Below the pieces are notes generated by a model that was not told the origin of the DNA, made no database searches, and saw only the letters and a list, made by a program, of their open reading frames with translations. Made by a program: the position numbers and the translations under genes. Shown one piece after another: positions 1-8,193 of a stretch of DNA of 64,000 nt (positions are counted from its first letter, which is position 1; every line of letters begins with the position of its first letter). The DNA is from UBA6821 sp044236545 (lineage in GTDB: Bacteria; Verrucomicrobiota; Verrucomicrobiia; Chthoniobacterales; UBA6821), in assembly GCA_044236545.1 (NCBI GenBank), contig JBIIGI010000004.1, positions 8,489 through 72,488 of the forward strand, written 5' to 3'.

Positions 1-396
1 CTGCACGGCCTCCTCGTTGTAGCGTCCTGGCTGGGGTTCGACTCGTGCCCACTCGATGCTGAAGCGGTAATGGGTGACGCCGATCTTCTTCAGGGCGGCG
101 AGATCCTTGTCAAAGTCACTCCAGCTGAAGAGCGCATTGCCGACCACCGGGGCCTTCTTCTGCTGCACGAGAAGATCCCAGTCACGAACATAGTAGTTCT
201 TCTCCCCGGGCTTCTCCGCCTTGTTCTCATACTGGAGACTGCTGGTGGAGATGCCCCAGGCGAAGTGGGCGTATCCCTTGAGCTTTTCCGCACGGTTCTC
301 CGGGGCCTTGTCGAGTGGTCCGAGCGGATGGAGGACGCAGCCGGAAAGGATCGTCAGGATTGCCGCGATGGCCGCGGGACGGAGGAACGTGGTCAA
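1..396 (-). CDS. GH1 beta-glucosidase-like lipoprotein (partial, 5' end only)
   Basis: Reading the minus strand from a TTG at 396 gives a lipoprotein signal with lipobox L-S-G-C near residues 17-20, then a glycoside hydrolase family 1 N-terminus (HFAWGISTSSLQYEN..., VGNALFSWSDFDKDLAALKKIGVTHYRFSIEWARVEP). It closely matches the N-terminal 110 residues of the complete GH1 gene at 1379-2722. The TTG overlaps the TGA of the upstream gene (TTGA), which suggests translational coupling. The frame runs open to base 1, so about 132 residues are visible and the catalytic glutamates lie outside the window. Expected role, from the family: exo-hydrolysis of beta-linked sugars, here tethered to a membrane. 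The start is inferred from the lipobox position and the overlap. Confidence 0.82.
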   Translation of the reverse strand, partial: MTTFLRPAAIAAILTILSGCVLHPLGPLDKAPENRAEKLKGYAHFAWGISTSSLQYENKAEKPGEKNYYVRDWDLLVQQKKAPVVGNALFSWSDFDKDLAALKKIGVTHYRFSIEWARVEPQPGRYNEEAVQ

Positions 397-1340
397 TGGC
401 GTGGTGTGGTTGCGGAGGTGGACTGCTTGAGCTTTTCCGTCGCCTTGACGGTGAGTAACTTCAGGTCACCCATCGAGTCGCGGTAAAAACCCCTCAGATC
501 GGGAATCATTTCCGACCAAGACTGCGTTCCGCCGGAGATGACTTTATCGAAATTCTTTTGGCGATCCACCCTCAGCTCACCTCTGGAGTCATTGACCACA
601 TGGAAAGGAAGGGTGTTCTTGCGATACTCTTCATCGGAGACACGGGCACGGTCGAGGCGGTTCGCATCATAAATCGAGATCCACCATCCCCCATAGGAAT
701 CGGGTGCATCCTGCGGAGTCACCTCGAAGGTGAATTTTCCGACCTTCCTGACACCACCGCGGTCACTGATCCCGTACAGTGCGGAAATCTCATCCCGGGA
801 AGTCAGGATGCCGGCCAGATAGGCGCGGACGACATTCTTGAAGCGCATTAGCGCGAGTCCCTTGCCGTAGACACCGAACTCCAGGCAGACCGGATCCTCG
901 GGATTGCCGTACACATTCAGCTCGGTGCGTTTGTTCACCCGGAACGAGAGGTAGGGAATGTTGCGCAGACGGCCGTTGTCGATCGTCGTGGCGGGCACCT
1001 GCCTGAAGGATCGGATATTGTCGTCGGCGCGAAGGTCCTGAACGATCATCCGCCATGGGGGAAGCTTGCCCGAATCTGCGATGTCGGCGAAGTAGACCAG
1101 CGCATCCCCCTCGTCCATGATCCTTCGGATCTGCGACTTGGGGATTACCACCTCGCCCATGCGCTGTTGGAGAATCACCTCCTTGGCGTTGTTCTTGAGG
1201 ATCAGGCCGTGGAGTTCGCTGCCATCGTTCAGGAGGAGGGTGTCAGGTGCAAGACGGCCGTTGGGCAGATCGATGGCCCAGAGCGGCTGCACCATCGTCA
1301 GCAGCAATGCCGCCGCAGAAAGGAAAAACGAACTCTTCAT
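393..1340 (-). CDS. secreted protein of unknown function
   Basis: 315 residues with a clear signal peptide (MKSSFFLSAAALLLTMVQPLWA, cleavage near residue 22). Residues about 33-75 (LLNDGSELHGLILKNNAKEVILQQRMGEVVIPKSQI) look like a small beta-barrel segment often seen in secreted Verrucomicrobia and Planctomycetes proteins. The rest is mixed and charged with no catalytic motif that I recognise. Its stop overlaps the TTG start of the GH1 lipoprotein downstream, so the two are probably co-translated. An accessory role in glycan capture or processing is only inferred from that neighbour. Confidence 0.75.
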   Translation of the reverse strand: MKSSFFLSAAALLLTMVQPLWAIDLPNGRLAPDTLLLNDGSELHGLILKNNAKEVILQQRMGEVVIPKSQIRRIMDEGDALVYFADIADSGKLPPWRMIVQDLRADDNIRSFRQVPATTIDNGRLRNIPYLSFRVNKRTELNVYGNPEDPVCLEFGVYGKGLALMRFKNVVRAYLAGILTSRDEISALYGISDRGGVRKVGKFTFEVTPQDAPDSYGGWWISIYDANRLDRARVSDEEYRKNTLPFHVVNDSRGELRVDRQKNFDKVISGGTQSWSEMIPDLRGFYRDSMGDLKLLTVKATEKLKQSTSATTPRH

Positions 1341-1378
1341 GATTGATCGATTGAACCCTTGCTACTAGGGCTTGTCCC

Positions 1379-2722
1379 ATGCATCAAGCAACCTTACGGA
1401 TAAAGATACCGTTTTTCCTGCTCCTTCCGCTCACCCTTTTCTTCAGCGGATGCATCTCGCCCGTTCCCCACTACAGACCTCCGGCCAAGGCGATCGTTCT
1501 CGGGAAGCTCCCGAAGGAGCCATTCTGGTGGGGCACCTCCACCGCATCGTTCCAGAATGAGGACCGGGGATGCGCCCCAGGTTCCAAGTGGTATTATAGG
1601 ACAGATTGGGACTGCTTTGCCGATGAGGGAGGGGCACCACCCCGCGGTGACGAGGGAGTCTTTTCCTGGAGCGAATTCGACAAGGATCTGGCCGCCCTGC
1701 GGAAACTGGGAGTGAATCATTTCCGCTTCGGCGTCGAATGGGCACGGATCGAACCGCGCAAGGGGGTCATCAACGAGTCGGCCCTCCGCCAGTATGCCGG
1801 GATGGCGCGCAAGTGCCGTGAGGCCGGGATCGAGCCGCTCATCACCCTCTGGCACTTCACCTTCCCGGACTGGCTCTGTCCCAAGGACAAGTCCAAGGCC
1901 AACTTCCTCAACCCCGACGTCCGCACCGCCTGGCAGGCCCACGTCCGGCGCGTCGTGAAGGCCACCAAGGCAGATGTCCGTATCTACATCCCGCAGAACG
2001 AGCCTAACGGGGCCCTTCAGCTCGGATGGCTGGCCGCCCACTGGCCTCCCGGTCTTCTGATGCGTCCCGGCTCCTACAAAAAGGCGATGCGGGTCTCCGC
2101 GGACATGTTCCGCGACGCCGCTGGGATCGTCAGGGAAGAGCGACCCGACGCCCTGATCATGGGCATCTATTCCCTGCCCCACTGGAATAAGGCCCGCTTC
2201 CTCGACCCCACGCGCTCCGTCTACAACCTCATGCAGCACCAGAACTTCGACCAACTCGACATGGTGGCCGACACCTGCGACCTGATCGGGGTAAACTACT
2301 ACTACTCGCAGCAGGCCAGCGCGGTTCGCTTCATCTTCCGACCCAGCGGAGAGCATAACTCCGGATACACCCAGCTCGGATGGGAGATCGTTCCCACGGG
2401 TCTCTATCACATCCTCAAGGATGTCCATGGCCGCTACCACAAGCCGATCGTCATCTCCGAGAACGGCATCGGCACCCAGAGCGGCCAGAAATCGATCCGT
2501 TACTTCCGCGAACACATCGCCCAGATGCGCCGCGCAATGAACGAGGGAGTGGACGTCCGGGGATATTTCCCATGGACCCTCGTCGACAACTACGAGTGGA
2601 CCGAAGGTTGGAATCACGCACAGTTCGGCCTCTTCTCCTACGACAAGAAGACCCACGACCGCATCGCCACCCCCTCGGCCTTGTGGTATACGAAGTTCAT
2701 CGAGGCATATCCGGAACCGTGA
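1379..2722 (+). CDS. GH1 beta-glucosidase-like lipoprotein
   Basis: 447 residues. The N-terminal signal ends in lipobox F-S-G-C (Cys25), so the enzyme should be lipid-anchored outside the cytoplasm. The rest is a full glycoside hydrolase family 1 (beta/alpha)8 barrel. The acid/base glutamate sits in QNEPNG (Glu208) and the nucleophile in ISENGIG (Glu361). GH1 enzymes hydrolyse beta-glucosides and beta-galactosides with retention of configuration; the exact substrate cannot be read from the sequence. Secreted lipoprotein GH1 enzymes are less usual than cytoplasmic ones. It is divergent from the secreted protein/GH1 pair at 1-1340, and the 38-bp gap must carry both promoters. The nitroreductase follows after 13 bp. 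Confidence 0.92.
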   Translation: MHQATLRIKIPFFLLLPLTLFFSGCISPVPHYRPPAKAIVLGKLPKEPFWWGTSTASFQNEDRGCAPGSKWYYRTDWDCFADEGGAPPRGDEGVFSWSEFDKDLAALRKLGVNHFRFGVEWARIEPRKGVINESALRQYAGMARKCREAGIEPLITLWHFTFPDWLCPKDKSKANFLNPDVRTAWQAHVRRVVKATKADVRIYIPQNEPNGALQLGWLAAHWPPGLLMRPGSYKKAMRVSADMFRDAAGIVREERPDALIMGIYSLPHWNKARFLDPTRSVYNLMQHQNFDQLDMVADTCDLIGVNYYYSQQASAVRFIFRPSGEHNSGYTQLGWEIVPTGLYHILKDVHGRYHKPIVISENGIGTQSGQKSIRYFREHIAQMRRAMNEGVDVRGYFPWTLVDNYEWTEGWNHAQFGLFSYDKKTHDRIATPSALWYTKFIEAYPEP

Positions 2723-2735
2723 CCGGAAAGGCCGA

Positions 2736-3452
2736 ATGAAAAAGGAGGAGAGGGCATTCGACCATAACGATGTGACCCGGATCGTCGATGAGGTGATCAA
2801 GGGTCGGCGATCGGTGCGTGGGTATCTCCCCACGCCGGTGCCGAAGGAAACCATCCTGGAGATACTGGATGTTGCGGCACGCGCACCCTCAGGCACCAAC
2901 ACCCAACCCTGGAAGGTCACTGTCGTCACCGGCCAAAAAAAGGAGGCCCTTTCCCGCGAACTCATCGAGACGGCGCTCGATACCGCGCGTGATGCGGAAC
3001 ATACCCAGGAATATTCCTACTATCCCGCGAAGTGGACGCATCCCTATATCGACCGGCGGCGCAAGGTCGGCTACGACCTCTACGGTCTCCTTGGAATCGC
3101 CAAGGGCGACAAGGATCGGATGAACCGACAGTTCGCCCGCAACTACGCATTCTTCGACGCACCCGTTGGCCTCTTCTTCACCATCGACCGGATTCTGGGG
3201 CAGGGAAGCTGGCTTGATTACGGGATGTTCCTTCAGAATGTCATGATCGCCGCACGGGCACGTGGTCTCGACACCTGTCCGCAGGCCGCATTCACCAAGT
3301 ATCACCGGATCGTGACCCGGCATCTCGCGATCCCCGAAGAGCAGATGCTTGTCTGCGGCATGGCTCTGGGCTACGAGGATGTCTCCGGAATCGCGAATTC
3401 GCTGCAAACCGAACGCGAATCCGCCGCGAACTTCACCCGCTTCGTCGGGTGA
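2736..3452 (+). CDS. nitroreductase family flavoprotein
   Basis: 238 residues. The N-terminal GRRSVRGYLPTPVP...ILDVAARAPSGTNTQPWKV segment is the FMN-binding signature of the nitroreductase superfamily, and the C-terminal half has the usual MALGY..SG region. Family members are dimeric FMN enzymes that reduce nitroaromatics, quinones or enones with NAD(P)H. It lies 13 bp behind the GH1 gene on the same strand, so read-through is likely, but no functional link is apparent. The reading frame abuts the convergent ECF sigma gene with no gap, leaving no room for a separate terminator. Confidence 0.9.
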   Translation: MKKEERAFDHNDVTRIVDEVIKGRRSVRGYLPTPVPKETILEILDVAARAPSGTNTQPWKVTVVTGQKKEALSRELIETALDTARDAEHTQEYSYYPAKWTHPYIDRRRKVGYDLYGLLGIAKGDKDRMNRQFARNYAFFDAPVGLFFTIDRILGQGSWLDYGMFLQNVMIAARARGLDTCPQAAFTKYHRIVTRHLAIPEEQMLVCGMALGYEDVSGIANSLQTERESAANFTRFVG

Positions 3453-4031
3453 TCATCCCTCCAGATAGGGAGAGAGGCGTTGCTTGAGCAGTTTATGGGC
3501 GCGGAAGAGGAGGCTTTTGACAGCTGCGAGGCTGACTCCCAGCACGATGGCGATCTCCTCGTAGGGCATCCCTTCATGGCGGCGCAGAACCACGGCAAGA
3601 CGCTCTTTTTCAGACAGGGACGCCATGGCGGAATCAATCGCGCACTGAAGCTCCAGACGCATGGCCCTGCCGTCCGGTCCCGGAGCATAATCCGGTTGCT
3701 CGGGCAATGGCTCATCCCCCAGGGATTGCGGAATCAACCGCGAACGGACGCGGCGGCGGGATTCGTTGAAGACCAGGCGCTTTGTGATGGTCATCAACCA
3801 CGTGGTCACCTTGGCCTCGGGACGCCATCGTGGTGCCGACTTCCAGACATTGAGAAAGACCTGCTGGGCTAGATCCTCGGCATCAGCCGGACCGATCATC
3901 CTGGCCACGGTGCCGATCACGAGGCGTTGATGGCGATCCACCAGCACCCGGAACGCATCGTGGTCACCTAGGGCGATCGCCCTCATCAACGACTCGTCGG
4001 ATTCCTCGGACTCGGTGGAAAAATCCGTCAC
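3453..4031 (-). CDS. ECF-type RNA polymerase sigma factor
   Basis: 192 residues with sigma region 2 (DAFRVLVDRHQRLVIGTVARMIGPADAEDLAQQVFLNVWKSAPRW, about residues 25-75) and region 4 (LSEKERLAVVLRRHEGMPYEEIAIVLGVSLAAVKSLLFRAHKLLKQ, about 140-187). This is a group 4 sigma factor lacking regions 1 and 3. No anti-sigma gene is adjacent: upstream is trmB on the same strand and downstream is a convergent nitroreductase. The signal it responds to is therefore unknown. Confidence 0.93.
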   Translation of the reverse strand: MTDFSTESEESDESLMRAIALGDHDAFRVLVDRHQRLVIGTVARMIGPADAEDLAQQVFLNVWKSAPRWRPEAKVTTWLMTITKRLVFNESRRRVRSRLIPQSLGDEPLPEQPDYAPGPDGRAMRLELQCAIDSAMASLSEKERLAVVLRRHEGMPYEEIAIVLGVSLAAVKSLLFRAHKLLKQRLSPYLEG

Positions 4032-4046
4032 ATGAATCAGCCTGCC

Positions 4047-4080
4047 TTCAACTCTTCAACTCTTCAACTCTTCAACTCTT
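4047..4080. repeat. tandem octanucleotide repeat overlapping the end of trmB
   Basis: Four consecutive copies of TTCAACTC plus a partial fifth. The stop codon of trmB (4056-4058) lies inside the array, so on the minus strand the repeat encodes the last residues of the protein (..VEELKS). Changes in copy number would change the trmB C-terminus. Confidence 0.9.
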
Positions 4081-4691
4081 TTCACCGCAATCCGACCGAT
4101 CGGATCCCCCTTCGCCAGAAAGATGGTCTCAAACTCGGTCACCGGACGCATCAACCCATCAGTCCACTCCACCTCGACCCAGCCGCCGTGGATCGCAAGC
4201 TGTTGCTTCATGGAATCGAAGTATCCGGGGTGATCTGTCATGAGGCGCAATACGCCTCCGGGCTTGAGCTTGGTGGCCGCGATCCCGAGGAACGCTACAT
4301 TCACAAGGCGGCGGAACCAATGCCGTCTCTTCGGCCAGGGATCCGGAAAGGAGACATGCAGGGTGTCGAGAAAGCCATCCGGCACGAGGGCATCCAGTGA
4401 TTCCTTCCCCCATCCGCGCCAGAGCGAGGCGTTGGCGATTCCCTGACGCTCGATCTTCCTGTTGGCGCGTTTCACACGGTCGGAAAGCCCCTCGATTCCG
4501 GCAAAGAAAACGCCGGGGTTCAGCACGGCGCTCTCAGAAAGAAATTTCCCCTTCGAGGCACCAAAATCACATTCAATCCGGGAAAATCCCGCTGCTTTGC
4601 GGATGAGTTCCTGACGGGCCGCCGCCAACCCGTCGTTCGGGGCCATTCTCCCGGGAACGGGAATCAGTTCCGGATTCTCGATCCGTCCCAC
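4056..4691 (-). CDS. trmB: tRNA (guanine-N7-)-methyltransferase
   Basis: 211 residues from a GTG start at 4691, five bases past the clpX stop. Features of TrmB: a Rossmann SAM-binding start (CDFGASKGKFLSESA), FFAGIEGL, and the family hallmark FPDPWPKRRHWFRRL followed by LKPGGVLRLMTDHPGYF. The enzyme makes m7G46 in tRNA variable loops. A longer frame runs back to 4775 inside clpX; I prefer the GTG because it starts just before RIENPELIPVPG and avoids a large overlap. An internal ATG at 4646 is also possible. The C-terminus is encoded by an octamer repeat. Confidence 0.88.
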   Translation of the reverse strand: MGRIENPELIPVPGRMAPNDGLAAARQELIRKAAGFSRIECDFGASKGKFLSESAVLNPGVFFAGIEGLSDRVKRANRKIERQGIANASLWRGWGKESLDALVPDGFLDTLHVSFPDPWPKRRHWFRRLVNVAFLGIAATKLKPGGVLRLMTDHPGYFDSMKQQLAIHGGWVEVEWTDGLMRPVTEFETIFLAKGDPIGRIAVKRVEELKS

Positions 4692-4695
4692 GGAC

Positions 4696-5976
4696 TCAGG
4701 CGGCGTCCTTCTCCTGACGGCGGCGCACCATCGCGGAACGCTTCCCCTCAACGACGGAACGGTTGATTGTGACACCCGTCACGTCATCGCGGTCTGGGGC
4801 CTCGTACATGACGTCGAGCATGATCTTTTCGATCAACGATCGGAGGGCTCGGGCTCCGGTTCCCTTCTTCACGGCTGACTCCGCCAAAGCGGAAAGTCCG
4901 TCCTTGGTTACCGTCAGGGAAATCTCATCCATGGCCAGAAGCTTGGTGAACTGCTTCACCAGGGCGTTGCGTGGCTCGGTCAGGATGCGAACCAACTGCG
5001 CCTCGTTGAGTTGCTCGAGCGAGGCAAGCACGGGCAGCCGTCCGATGAACTCGGGGATCATCCCGAACGAGAGCAGATCCTCGGGCTCCACGGAGGCCAG
5101 GATTTTCAGGGCATCGGCTGGATCGAGGCCTTCCTCGGACTTGGAATGGAAGCCGAGTGTCTTCCCGCCGCTCCGGCGCTGGATGATTTTCTCCAGGCCG
5201 ACGAAGGCCCCCCCGCAGATGAAGAGGATGTTCTGCGTGTTGAGTTGGATATACTCCTGATGGGGATGCTTCCGCCCACCCTGGGGGGGGACGTTGCAGG
5301 TGGTTCCCTCAAGGATCTTGAGGAGTGCCTGCTGGACCCCCTCACCGGAGACATCGCGGGTGATCGAGACGTTGTCAGTCTTGCGGCCGATCTTGTCGAT
5401 CTCATCGATGTAGACGATGCCCATCTCCGCCTTCTTCACATCGTAGTCTGCGTTCTGTAGCAGGCGCAGCACGATATTCTCGACATCCTCCCCGACATAA
5501 CCCGCCTCGGTCAGCGTGGTGGCGTCGGCGATGGTGAACGGAACATCCAGAATGCGCGCCAGCGTGCGTGCCAGCAGGGTCTTTCCGGAACCGGTGGGTC
5601 CCATGAGAAGTATGTTGCTCTTCTCGACCTCGACCTCCGCAAGCCCCTCGGAGAGGAGCCCGGGTGGGAATCCGCGTTGCTCCAGGGTGATGCGCTTGTA
5701 ATGATTGTGGACGGCGACCGAGAGGGTCCGCTTGGCGAGATCCTGCCCGATCACATGCCGATCGAGTTCGGCACGGATTTCAGAGGGCTTCGGAACGCGC
5801 AGTTCCCCACCATCGGCTCCATGCTCCTCCGCCCCCCCCTCCTTGTCGAGGATACCCTTGCAGACCGTGATGCAACTGTCGCAGATGTAGACGCCGGGTC
5901 CTGCTATCAACTTGCGGACTTCGGCGTGACTCTTTCCGCAGAAAGAGCACATTGTCAGGTTACTGGATCGTGCCAC
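4696..5976 (-). CDS. clpX: ATP-dependent Clp protease ATP-binding subunit ClpX
   Basis: 426 residues, close to the usual 420-430. Zinc-binding domain with Cys10, Cys13, Cys32 and Cys35; Walker A GPTGSGKT at 126-133; pore loop GYVG at 159-162; Walker B IVYIDEIDKI about 187-196; C-terminal GARALRSLIEKIMLDVMYEAP. It unfolds tagged substrates and feeds them to ClpP. The tig-clpP-clpX order on one strand is the classical proteostasis operon; trmB follows 4 bp after its stop. Confidence 0.98.
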   Translation of the reverse strand: MARSSNLTMCSFCGKSHAEVRKLIAGPGVYICDSCITVCKGILDKEGGAEEHGADGGELRVPKPSEIRAELDRHVIGQDLAKRTLSVAVHNHYKRITLEQRGFPPGLLSEGLAEVEVEKSNILLMGPTGSGKTLLARTLARILDVPFTIADATTLTEAGYVGEDVENIVLRLLQNADYDVKKAEMGIVYIDEIDKIGRKTDNVSITRDVSGEGVQQALLKILEGTTCNVPPQGGRKHPHQEYIQLNTQNILFICGGAFVGLEKIIQRRSGGKTLGFHSKSEEGLDPADALKILASVEPEDLLSFGMIPEFIGRLPVLASLEQLNEAQLVRILTEPRNALVKQFTKLLAMDEISLTVTKDGLSALAESAVKKGTGARALRSLIEKIMLDVMYEAPDRDDVTGVTINRSVVEGKRSAMVRRRQEKDAA

Positions 5977-6014
5977 GGGTTTGGGAGTTGGTGGAGATTC
6001 GTGAACTGGAGAGC

Positions 6015-6665
6015 TTATTCAGCCGAATCCACGGCCTTCTCGGGAGGGTTCTTGAGCTCCTTGCGGTACTTCACGACCTCGTCGACGAGACCGTATTCCT
6101 TGGCCTCATCCGCGGTCATGTAGTAGTCGCGGTCAGCATCCATCTTGACCTGTTCGATGCTCTTGCCGGTGTTCTCGGCAATGATCTTGGTCAGTCTTCG
6201 GTTGAGCTTGTACATGAACTCCACGCTCCGCTCGACGTCGCTGGCGGTGCCGTGGGCGCCGCCGGAGACCTGATGGATCATGATGTCGGAGTTAGGAAGG
6301 GCGAAGCGCTTCCCCTTGGTTCCGGCGCAGAGAAGGAAGGCCCCCATGCTGGCGGCCATGCCCATGCAGTAGGTGTTCACGTCGCAGGTGACGAACTGCA
6401 TCGTGTCGTAGATGGCCAGACCGGCGGTCACCGAACCTCCGGGGGAGTTGATGTAGAGATGGATGTCCTTCTTGGCATCCTCCATCTGGAGGAAGAGAAG
6501 TTGGGCGATGACCAGGTTGGCGACATGGTCGTCGATCCCCGTGCCAATGAAGATGATCCGGTCCTTGAGAAGGCGGGAATAGATGTCGTAACTGCGTTCT
6601 CCGCGGCCGGTCTGCTCGACCACCATCGGGACGAGCATGGAATGAGGGGCTCTGTTTCCACTCAT
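6015..6665 (-). CDS. clpP: ATP-dependent Clp protease proteolytic subunit ClpP
   Basis: 216 residues from the ATG at 6665, 4 bp after the tig stop. The catalytic triad is visible: Ser106 in GMAASMGAF, His131 in MIHQVSGG and Asp180 in ADRDYYMTADEA. YINSPGGSVTAGLAIYDTMQ is the oxyanion-loop region. ClpP forms the two-ring 14-mer peptidase that pairs with ClpX downstream. The frame continues upstream into tig, but those codons have no family similarity. A second candidate start lies nine codons further in (MLVPMVVEQTGRGER). Confidence 0.97.
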   Translation of the reverse strand: MSGNRAPHSMLVPMVVEQTGRGERSYDIYSRLLKDRIIFIGTGIDDHVANLVIAQLLFLQMEDAKKDIHLYINSPGGSVTAGLAIYDTMQFVTCDVNTYCMGMAASMGAFLLCAGTKGKRFALPNSDIMIHQVSGGAHGTASDVERSVEFMYKLNRRLTKIIAENTGKSIEQVKMDADRDYYMTADEAKEYGLVDEVVKYRKELKNPPEKAVDSAE

Positions 6666-6669
6666 GGGA

Positions 6670-8058
6670 TTAGTGGTCGTGCCCACAACCGGGGCCATGG
6701 ACATGGGGTTCTTCATCATGGGAATGCTTGGTGTGAACGATTGGCTTGGGATCCTCTCCATTCACCCTAGCATGGGAGACAATCGTATCAAGGGCCTTGC
6801 CGAGGGCGATCTCCTCCTCGATGCCGGCGAGTGCACGGTGCTTCTGGAGTTCCTTGAGGAGTTTCTGCGGGGTCATCTGGTAGCGCTCGGCCATCGTGGT
6901 GACGCGCCAGGCAAGTTCCTCCCTGGAGACGCTGATCCCCTCCTTCCCGATCACCTCGCCCAGGATAAAGTTCAGCTTCACCTTGTCACCGGCGCTCTGG
7001 CGCGCGGCACCGAGCAACTCTTCCTGATGGGAACGGAGTTCCTCCTCGGAGACGCCGCGCTGCTGGTTCTCGCGGATGATCTCCTTGAGGATCGAGGTGC
7101 TCTCCTGCTGGACCATCGTGGAGGGAATATCGACCGTCACCATGGCGAGAAGCTGCTTCACGACATCGGCACGGACCTCACGGGTGAAATTCTCCTCGGC
7201 GTTGGCCTGTAGCCGCTCACGGACCTGCTCGCGGATCTTCTCAAGCGTCGATCCGGGGCTCAGCTTGGCGGCAAAGGCATCGTCAAGCGGAGGAAGTTCG
7301 CGCTCCTTGATCTCGTGGAGGGTCACCTTGTAGATCACCTTGTAGCCGCGAAGCTTCTCCTCGCCGAACTCGTTCGGGAACGCGACCGTGCAATCACGGG
7401 TCTCGCCCGTCTTCATGCCGGCCATGGATGCGGCGAGTCCCGGGATCGGGCGCTCATCTTCCAGCTTAATCCAGAAGTTCTTGCGTCCCGAGTAGGTCGG
7501 CTGCAGGTCGGGATAGGTCTCGGCAAGCGACTTGCCATCGATGGATCCCTCGTAGTCCAGCACTGCGAAATCACCCATCGCAAGGGGACGGCCCTCGACC
7601 GTCTTGAAGTCGGCCAAGTCGCCGCGGAGCCCCTCGAGGAATTCCTCCACCTGCTTCTCATCGACGGCAGGCTTCTCAACGGTCACCTGGAGTCCCTTGT
7701 ATTCCGGAAGAGTGATTGCCGGGCGGGTCACCACGGTCGCCGTGAAGCGCAGGGCGCGATCACCCTCCAGCTTGATGTCGCGGACATTCGGGCTCTGGAC
7801 CGGGGAGAGATTCTGCTGGGTGATTGCCTCACGGACGGCGAGATCTAGAAGCTTGCGGGTTACTTCCTGCTCGATCTCCTGGGAATATTTCTTCTCGACG
7901 ATCGCGATCGGAGCCTTTCCCTTGCGGAATCCGGGAAGATTGGCCAGACGGCGGTATTCGGAGCCGACCTCTTTCCACTCCGCTTGGAAGCGCTCGGGCG
8001 GAACTTCAATATGCAGGTCGACGATGCAGGTCTCTTTCTGTTCGATGGTGACTTTCAT
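6670..8058 (-). CDS. tig: trigger factor with His-rich C-terminal tail
   Basis: 462 residues from the ATG at 8058 (MKVTIEQKE...). The ribosome-binding loop GFRKGKAP lies in the N-terminal domain, a PPIase (FKBP-type) domain follows (DFAVLDYEGSIDGK...), and a long helical C-terminal domain carries the chaperone arms. It is a ribosome-associated chaperone that also assists peptidyl-prolyl isomerisation. The end is unusual: the last roughly 20 residues are rich in His with Cys (HSHDEEPHVHGPGCGHDH), a likely metal-binding tail. The open frame runs 25 codons further upstream, but those codons lack family similarity. Confidence 0.96.
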   Translation of the reverse strand: MKVTIEQKETCIVDLHIEVPPERFQAEWKEVGSEYRRLANLPGFRKGKAPIAIVEKKYSQEIEQEVTRKLLDLAVREAITQQNLSPVQSPNVRDIKLEGDRALRFTATVVTRPAITLPEYKGLQVTVEKPAVDEKQVEEFLEGLRGDLADFKTVEGRPLAMGDFAVLDYEGSIDGKSLAETYPDLQPTYSGRKNFWIKLEDERPIPGLAASMAGMKTGETRDCTVAFPNEFGEEKLRGYKVIYKVTLHEIKERELPPLDDAFAAKLSPGSTLEKIREQVRERLQANAEENFTREVRADVVKQLLAMVTVDIPSTMVQQESTSILKEIIRENQQRGVSEEELRSHQEELLGAARQSAGDKVKLNFILGEVIGKEGISVSREELAWRVTTMAERYQMTPQKLLKELQKHRALAGIEEEIALGKALDTIVSHARVNGEDPKPIVHTKHSHDEEPHVHGPGCGHDH

Positions 8059-8193
8059 GGTGAACGGATGAGCAAAGCACGGAGAACCTCCCGGGACAAC
8101 CTCCAAAGGTGAATTTTTAGTGGCAGTCATCATGGAATAGCCTGTGATTCACCGTTTCACCCTTCATAATTCAACCTTCATCCCTTCCCTGCG

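Noticed and set aside
1394..2965. Minus-strand open frame of 523 codons
   Set aside because: It is the antisense shadow of the GH1 gene with its catalytic motifs on the plus strand; no family similarity in the reverse frame.
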